Positions 59,748 to 64,000 of a stretch of DNA of 64,000 nucleotides are shown here, in pieces. Made by a program: the position numbers and the translations under genes. The notes beneath the pieces were generated by a model. The model was not told where the DNA came from, searched no databases, and was given only the letters and a program-made list of their open reading frames with translations. The DNA comes from G020344215 sp039586575. Its GTDB lineage: Bacteria > Gemmatimonadota > Gemmatimonadetes > Palauibacterales > KS3-K002. Numbering within the stretch: the stretch's first letter is position 1; every line of letters begins with the position of its first letter. Location: positions 68,435-132,434 of the forward strand of contig JBDHKD010000002.1 in the NCBI GenBank assembly GCA_039586575.1. The letters run 5' to 3'.

Positions 59748-61052
59748 ATGGCTAAAGACGTCTACATCAATGAGTTGGCAGCCCACGTGGGCGAAAGCGT
59801 GACCGTCCGCGGCTGGCTACACAACCAACGCTCCAGCGGCAAGATCGCCTTCCTCATCGTACGCGATGGTACCGGACTCGTGCAAGCTGTGATGAGCGCC
59901 GGGGATGTGTCGCCCGAGGCTTGGGAGCGGCTGGAGGGGCTGGCTTACGAGACGAGCGTCGCCCTGACAGGCGAAGTGCGGGAGGACAAGCGGGCGCCGG
60001 GCGGGTATGAGCTATCGCTCTCCGATTTCGAGATCGTCGGCCCGTCGGCCGAGGACTACCCGATCCAGCTGAAGGAGCACGGCGCCGATTTCCTGCTCGA
60101 ACACCGCCACTTCTGGCTTCGCACACCGAGGCAGGTGGCGATCATGCGGGTCCGGGATGAGGTGGTCAAAGCGATCCGCGACTTTCTCTACGAAGCCGGA
60201 TTCACCAACGTCGACACACCGATCCTTACCGGCGCGATCGGTGAGTCGGCGGGCACGCTGTTTGAAACGGAGTACTTCGACCTGGGGCCGGCTTACCTGG
60301 CACAGACCGGCCAGCTCTACAACGAGGCGACCGCAGCAGCTCTGGGCCGCGTCTACTGCTTCGGTCCCACGTTCAGGGCCGAGAAGTCAAAGACGCGGCG
60401 GCACCTGACAGAATTCTGGATGCTCGAGCCGGAAATGGCCTGGTGCGACAGCGAGTGCAGCATGCGTATCCAGGAAGAGCTGGTCTGCTACATGGTCGGG
60501 CGGGCGGTAGAGCGGTGCCGCGACCTGCTGCAGGGCGAGTTGGAGCGGGACATAGCGAAGCTCGAGGCGGTCAAGGCGCCGTTCGCACGCCTCTCCTACG
60601 ACGAGGCGATCGAGAAGCTGCAGGCCCGTGGCTCGGCGATCCAGTGGGGCGACGACCTCGGTGCCGAGGACGAGACCGTGGTCGCCGAGGACTGCGATGG
60701 GCCGGTCTTCATCTACAACTACCCGAAACAGGCCAAGGCTTTCTACATGAAGGAGAACCCCGAGGACCCGCGGACGGTGCTCTGCGACGATCTGATCGCG
60801 CCCGAGGGTTACGGGGAGATCATCGGTGGCAGCCAGCGTGAAGATGACTACGAGAGACTGCTGGCGCGTATCCACGAGCAAGGCCTGCCCGAGGACGCCT
60901 ACGGCTGGTATTTGGACCTGCGGCGCTACGGCACGTACCCCCACAGCGGCTTCGGGCTGGGACTCGAGCGGACGGTCGCCTGGATCTGCGGGGTACATCA
61001 CATACGGGAGTGCATCGCGTTCCCGCGGACGCTGAATAGGCTGTATCCGTAG
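59748..61052 (+). CDS. asnS: Asparaginyl-tRNA synthetase
   Basis: 434-residue class IIb synthetase. N-terminal OB-fold anticodon domain (VTVRGWLHNQRSSGKIAFLIVRDGTG), motif 1 region (VVKAIRDFLYEAGFTNVDTPILTGA), motif 2 (FGPTFRAEKSKTRRHLTEFWMLEPEMAW) and motif 3 (GFGLGLERTVAWICGVHHIRE). The EFWMLEPEMA form and overall length point to AsnRS rather than AspRS. It ends in a GC-rich palindrome with the convergent mazG 22 bases away. No Shine-Dalgarno is obvious before the start. Confidence 0.95.
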   Translation: MAKDVYINELAAHVGESVTVRGWLHNQRSSGKIAFLIVRDGTGLVQAVMSAGDVSPEAWERLEGLAYETSVALTGEVREDKRAPGGYELSLSDFEIVGPSAEDYPIQLKEHGADFLLEHRHFWLRTPRQVAIMRVRDEVVKAIRDFLYEAGFTNVDTPILTGAIGESAGTLFETEYFDLGPAYLAQTGQLYNEATAAALGRVYCFGPTFRAEKSKTRRHLTEFWMLEPEMAWCDSECSMRIQEELVCYMVGRAVERCRDLLQGELERDIAKLEAVKAPFARLSYDEAIEKLQARGSAIQWGDDLGAEDETVVAEDCDGPVFIYNYPKQAKAFYMKENPEDPRTVLCDDLIAPEGYGEIIGGSQREDDYERLLARIHEQGLPEDAYGWYLDLRRYGTYPHSGFGLGLERTVAWICGVHHIRECIAFPRTLNRLYP

Positions 61053-61065
61053 CGGCCGAGGCCGC
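61052..61065. other. GC-rich palindrome between convergent asnS and mazG
   Basis: GCGGC (61052-61056) and GCCGC (61061-61065) can pair around CGAG. Neither strand has a T run after it, so it is at best a weak bidirectional terminator. Confidence 0.3.
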
Positions 61066-61074
61066 GGGACCCAC

Positions 61075-61875
61075 CTACCGATCCCTTTCTTTTATCTCAT
61101 CCCAGATCGCGTCCAGTTCCTCCAGCGTGGCCTCCCCCAGCACCAGGCCGCGCTCCTCCGCTAGCTCTGCCATTCGGCGAAAGCGCCGCTCGAATTTCGC
61201 GTTTGCCAGGCGGAGGGCGGTCCCCGCGTGCAGGCCTGACAGCCTTGCCACATTCACGCTGGCGAACAAGAGGTCACCGATCTCCTGCTGGAGCGCATCC
61301 GGCTCGGCACCGCCCAGCAGAGCTGCGACCTCCTCGACCTCCTCGTGGACCTTGGCGAAGGCATCCGTTGCGTGCTCCCAATCGAATCCAACCCCGGCTG
61401 CGCGATCCTGAAGCCGCTGAGCGCGTGATAGCGGATCGAGCCGTTGCGCCAGCCCCTGAAAGACATCGGCGCCCTCACGCTCGTTCGCTTTCTCGGCCTC
61501 CCAGTGGGGCCGCTCCTCCGCATCGCCATAGAGGTGCGGGTGCCGGCGGCGCATCTTCTCTTCCAAGGTCTGCACGACGTCCTCGGCGCCGAAGGCGCCA
61601 CGCTCCTCGGCCAGCACGATCTGGAAGGCGACGTTCAGCAACAAGTCTCCCAGCTCACTGCGGAGCTTCTGGTCGGGGGCACCATCGATGATGTCCTCGA
61701 CCAGCTCCATCGACTCCTCGAGCAGATAGGGGGTGAGCGAAACGGGAGTCTGGGCGGCGTCCCAGGGGCAGCCGGCGCGAAGGAAGCGGACGAGTTGCAG
61801 GGCCCGGTCGAGGATGCCGGGTTCGAGAGGGTCGCCATGGTGCGGAAGTTCGTTGGTTTCAGGCATTTCTTGCAT
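61075..61875 (-). CDS. mazG: Nucleoside triphosphate pyrophosphohydrolase MazG
   Basis: 267 residues from the ATG at 61875 (complement); the frame is open to an ATG at 61929, but that would run across the alr promoter and start. Two MazG domains: the first has CPWDAAQTPVSLTPYLLEESMELVEDI (EEs-E metal ligands) and SELGDLLLNVAFQIVLAEE; the second has GFDWEHATDAFAKVHEEVEEVAALLGG and EEIGDLLF-type EIGDLLFASVNVARL. It hydrolyses NTPs to NMP and PPi, clearing damaged or alarmone-linked nucleotides. Length matches E. coli MazG (263). Divergent from alr with 36 bases between starts. Confidence 0.94.
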   Translation of the reverse strand: MQEMPETNELPHHGDPLEPGILDRALQLVRFLRAGCPWDAAQTPVSLTPYLLEESMELVEDIIDGAPDQKLRSELGDLLLNVAFQIVLAEERGAFGAEDVVQTLEEKMRRRHPHLYGDAEERPHWEAEKANEREGADVFQGLAQRLDPLSRAQRLQDRAAGVGFDWEHATDAFAKVHEEVEEVAALLGGAEPDALQQEIGDLLFASVNVARLSGLHAGTALRLANAKFERRFRRMAELAEERGLVLGEATLEELDAIWDEIKERDR

Positions 61876-61898
61876 CCGTGATGGCGGCCGGATATACT
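61870..61898 (+). promoter_or_regulatory. Promoter of alr overlapping the mazG start
   Basis: TTGCAT (61870-61875) and TATACT (61893-61898) are 17 bases apart, so transcription would begin near 61905. The -35 box includes the complement of the mazG start codon, so the two divergent genes could not easily be transcribed at once. Confidence 0.7.
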
Positions 61899-61911
61899 CA
61901 CGGCCGTAACA

Positions 61912-63051
61912 GTGACGATGGATACTCAAGACTTATCCAGCGCGCGGGCCTGGGTCGATGTCGATCTGCGTGCGCTCGTGGCAAACTACGATGACCTGCA
62001 ACAGCGGGCCAAGCCGCGGGTGGGAATGCTGCCGGTGGTCAAGGCAGATGCCTACGGTGTCGGCGTCTGTCCGGTGGTTCGGGCGCTCGAGAGTCGCGAG
62101 CCGTGGGGCTACGGAGTCGCGACACTCGCCGAAGGCCTCGAGCTACGGGAGCGGGGGATCGACCGGCGGGTGGTCCTCTTGTTCAGCACGCCAAACGAAC
62201 TGCAGCTGGCGGCCGAAGCGGGGCTGACGCCGGCGATCGGCGACCTGGAAGCCTTGAGCCTCTACCGGAGCTGCGCCCGCCAGGCAGAGCGGCGGCTGCC
62301 TTTCCACTTGGAGATCGACACCGGGATCGGGCGTTGTGGCTTCCATCACGCCCGGGTCGCGGATTGGCTGCCCCAGGTTCTCAACGCGTGCCAGGACGAT
62401 TTGGAGTGGGAGGGCACTTTCGCCCATTTCCACTCGGCCGACGCAGAGGACCCGGCCCCTTCACGTGAGCAATGGGAACGGTTTCAGCGGTGTGTGGGCG
62501 AGGTTCCCCAAGGGGTGGGCGGCGCGCGACACACCTCGGCCAGCGTCGCAGCGACTCGTTGGCCCGAGTACGCGGCCGACCTGCTCCGACCGGGGCTCTA
62601 CCTTTATGGCGGCACGGCGGGCAACGAGGCTAGCCAACCGCAGCCGGTCGTCAGCGTCAAGGCCCGCGTGACAGCGGTACGCGACGTGCCCAAAGGCTGG
62701 ACCGCCAGCTATGGCGCGACGTATCGGGCACCGCACCCGTCGCGCTGGGCGACTCTGGCTATCGGGTACGCGGACGGCGTGCGCCGCGAGCTGTCGAACA
62801 ACGGGTACGTCCTGTTCGGCGAGCAGGCGGCACCAATCGTGGGCCGCGTGTGTATGGATGTCATCGTCGTGGACGCAACGGGGCTGAAGAATGTTGACGC
62901 CGGTTCGGTGGCGACGGTGATTGGCGGGCCGGACGGCGCGCCGACGAGCCTCAAGGCCGTTGCTGAGCGCTGCGGCACGATCACCTACGAGATTCTCACC
63001 GGTCTCTCGCGGCGGCTGCCACGCCGCTATGGCGCCGTTACCGGGGAGTGA
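61912..63051 (+). CDS. alr: Alanine racemase
   Basis: 379 residues. PLP-dependent enzyme that makes D-alanine for peptidoglycan. The N-terminal barrel holds WVDVDLRALVANYDDL and the PLP lysine in PVVKADAYGVGV; the H-x-D-T-G-x-G-R-x-G motif region reads HLEIDTGIGRCGFH. The second-domain catalytic Tyr lies in TASYGATYRAP, and ATLAIGYADGVRRELSNNGYVLF and GRVCMDVIVVD follow. GTG 61912 or ATG 61918 is the start; the expected transcript begins only a few bases earlier and lacks a clear Shine-Dalgarno. It feeds the murF step (D-Ala-D-Ala). Confidence 0.95.
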   Translation: MTMDTQDLSSARAWVDVDLRALVANYDDLQQRAKPRVGMLPVVKADAYGVGVCPVVRALESREPWGYGVATLAEGLELRERGIDRRVVLLFSTPNELQLAAEAGLTPAIGDLEALSLYRSCARQAERRLPFHLEIDTGIGRCGFHHARVADWLPQVLNACQDDLEWEGTFAHFHSADAEDPAPSREQWERFQRCVGEVPQGVGGARHTSASVAATRWPEYAADLLRPGLYLYGGTAGNEASQPQPVVSVKARVTAVRDVPKGWTASYGATYRAPHPSRWATLAIGYADGVRRELSNNGYVLFGEQAAPIVGRVCMDVIVVDATGLKNVDAGSVATVIGGPDGAPTSLKAVAERCGTITYEILTGLSRRLPRRYGAVTGE

Positions 63052-63092
63052 GGCCCCGCCAGGGCGGGCCCTCGCAACAGCGACCTGAAGAC

Positions 63093-63458
63093 ATGATGAA
63101 CGAAGACGCGCAGCGGAAGGTCGATTTCAACGGCCTCGTGGCGAGCCTGGCCGCATCGACGGCCGCCGTGTTGGCTCAAGTGGAACTCCTGCTCGATCCG
63201 ACGACGGCAGCGGCAGCCGGTGTGTCGGAAGAAGAGGCCAAGCCGCTTTCGGCGGACGAGCGCCGCAAGCGGGTGTCGGACGGGTTGGCCGGCGTGCGAC
63301 AGCTCATCGACACGTTGGTCGTTCTGGAGGAGAAGACGCAGGGGAACCTGAGCGTGGAGGAAGGGCAACTGCTGCAGTCGGCGCTCTCCGACCTCCGCAT
63401 CCGCTACGTGAGCCTGGCCAATCGGCCGGTTCCCGAGGTGGGCCAGGGGGAGGGTTAG
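63093..63458 (+). CDS. DUF1844-like small helical protein
   Basis: 121 residues from the ATG at 63093 (the neighbouring ATG at 63096 is equally good; the frame is open to a GTG at 63048 overlapping alr). VDFNGLVASLAASTAAVLAQVELLLDPTT and a C-terminal GVRQLIDTLVVLEEKTQGNLSVEEGQLLQSALSDLRIRYV match the DUF1844 pattern. The function of this family is unknown; members are widespread in Acidobacteria, Deltaproteobacteria and relatives. Mostly helical, cytoplasmic. A GC hairpin without T run (about 63050-63073) lies before it. Confidence 0.78.
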   Translation: MMNEDAQRKVDFNGLVASLAASTAAVLAQVELLLDPTTAAAAGVSEEEAKPLSADERRKRVSDGLAGVRQLIDTLVVLEEKTQGNLSVEEGQLLQSALSDLRIRYVSLANRPVPEVGQGEG

Positions 63459-63463
63459 GCGGC

Positions 63464-64000
63464 TTGAGACGCCGATCTTACCAGTTGCTGCCACTCATTC
63501 TTGCAATCGTGCTTTCTGGGTGCGATCGCAATGAGATAGTGAACGTGGATCCGGATGCGGCACCGGGTCCGGCGTTGCCGACCTTCGAGGCACTGCTCGA
63601 TGCCAGTCTTCTCGAGGGTTGGATCGATACTGTGTTCGGTGGTTTCTCCAACCCAGGAGACATAGGCTACATCCAGGTCGAGAACGGTACGCCGGTCACC
63701 ACCAACCGCGGCCTGATCCGATTCGGCGTCATCGAGGACTCGCTCACCGTGTCCGGGGAGCGGTCGGCGGTGCTGGCCTACGACTCGGCACGCATCGTCA
63801 TCGCGGTCGACAGCGCCCTAAGCGCGATCCCATCAGCCGGAACGGTGCTGCAGCTTGTCGAACTGGAGCAGGAGTGGGATGCCTCGGCCACTTGGGAGCT
63901 CGCCGTCGATTCAGGGGGCGTCAGCATCCCGTGGACGGGAGGGCCCGGTGGCTCGCTCGGTCAGACGATCCTGAGCGCGGACACCTTGGCCCTGATCGTA
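63464..64000 (+). CDS. Lipoprotein of unknown function (3' end cut by window edge)
   Basis: 179 codons are visible from TTG 63464, which follows GGGGGAGGG. The signal reads MRRRSYQLLPLILAIVLSGC, with lipobox LSGC, so the mature protein should start at Cys20 and be lipid-anchored. After a low-complexity linker the sequence (ALLDASLLEGWIDTVFGGFS ... YIQVENGTPVTTNRGLIRFG ... YDSARIVIAVDSALSAIPSAG) is beta-strand-rich and recalls DNRLRE-type or adhesin-like domains, but I cannot name it. It would be processed by LspA (14952). It lies 5 bases after the DUF1844 gene stop. Confidence 0.8.
   Translation, partial: MRRRSYQLLPLILAIVLSGCDRNEIVNVDPDAAPGPALPTFEALLDASLLEGWIDTVFGGFSNPGDIGYIQVENGTPVTTNRGLIRFGVIEDSLTVSGERSAVLAYDSARIVIAVDSALSAIPSAGTVLQLVELEQEWDASATWELAVDSGGVSIPWTGGPGGSLGQTILSADTLALIV

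Noticed and set aside
1..64000. Mobile elements, CRISPR arrays, prophage or horizontally acquired island
   Set aside because: No transposase, integrase, direct-repeat array or inverted-repeat-bounded segment was seen, and gene composition looks even throughout.

Overview
The window is a GC-rich bacterial chromosome segment with about 60 genes, nearly all on the + strand and often overlapping by 1-20 bases. It carries TonB-ExbB-ExbD, lipoproteins, BamB-like and secreted proteins (a two-membrane cell), together with MglA/MglB, DUF4388 (PATAN) and TPR proteins and a PASTA-bearing FtsI. This mix, plus small DUF3098-like and DUF1844-like proteins, suggests an uncultured member of the Gemmatimonadota; that is inference from gene content, not a database match. 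Nothing looks recently transferred: I saw no transposase, integrase, phage gene, CRISPR array or att repeat.

Layout. 1-308 (-): 5' part of a type IV pilin gene, then a 409-bp intergenic stretch with the rpsU promoter. 718-6797: rpsU, then tilS-hpt-ftsH-folP-cdaA. 6861-9155: an exbB-exbD-exbD-tonB energy-transduction operon closed by a strong terminator. 9189-16470: yggS, divIVA-like, punA, ileS (type 2), dksA-like, lspA, rluD. 16467-32914: one very compact 17-gene chemosensory and small-GTPase operon (cheW, cheY, cheA, cheC, a giant TPR protein, two PATAN/TPR proteins, three Roadblock proteins, mglA, a DnaA-like AAA+ ATPase lacking the DNA-binding domain, cheR, cheD, cheB, a tandem-CheW protein and a membrane metallopeptidase-like protein) behind a near-consensus promoter. 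33002-35205: small membrane protein, tRNA-Val, secreted TPR protein, terminator. 35263-53665: complete dcw cell-wall/division cluster (mraZ to ftsZ, no ddl) followed by an M23 peptidase. 53767-57811: VWA-like membrane protein and recG. 57855-59617 (-): secreted protein and BamB-like lipoprotein. 59748-64000: asnS, mazG (-), alr, DUF1844 protein and the start of a lipoprotein.

How they work together. The 16.5-33 kb operon looks like a signalling module in which a Che pathway (CheA/CheY, adaptation by CheR/CheB/CheD, dephosphorylation by CheC) is wired to the polarity switch MglA/MglB and to PATAN/TPR adaptors. In myxobacteria such switches control type IV pili and gliding. No methyl-accepting receptor and no flagellar gene lies in the window, but a pilin gene does. 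The dcw cluster starts with a promoter overlapped by TGGGG repeats of the MraZ-operator type. The 171-bp gap between mraZ and rsmH can fold into two long hairpins plus a possible pseudoknot over the rsmH ribosome-binding region. I consider the DnaA-like ATPase in the Che/Mgl operon and this candidate RNA the two most interesting signals.

All functions are read from motifs and context; no search was run.
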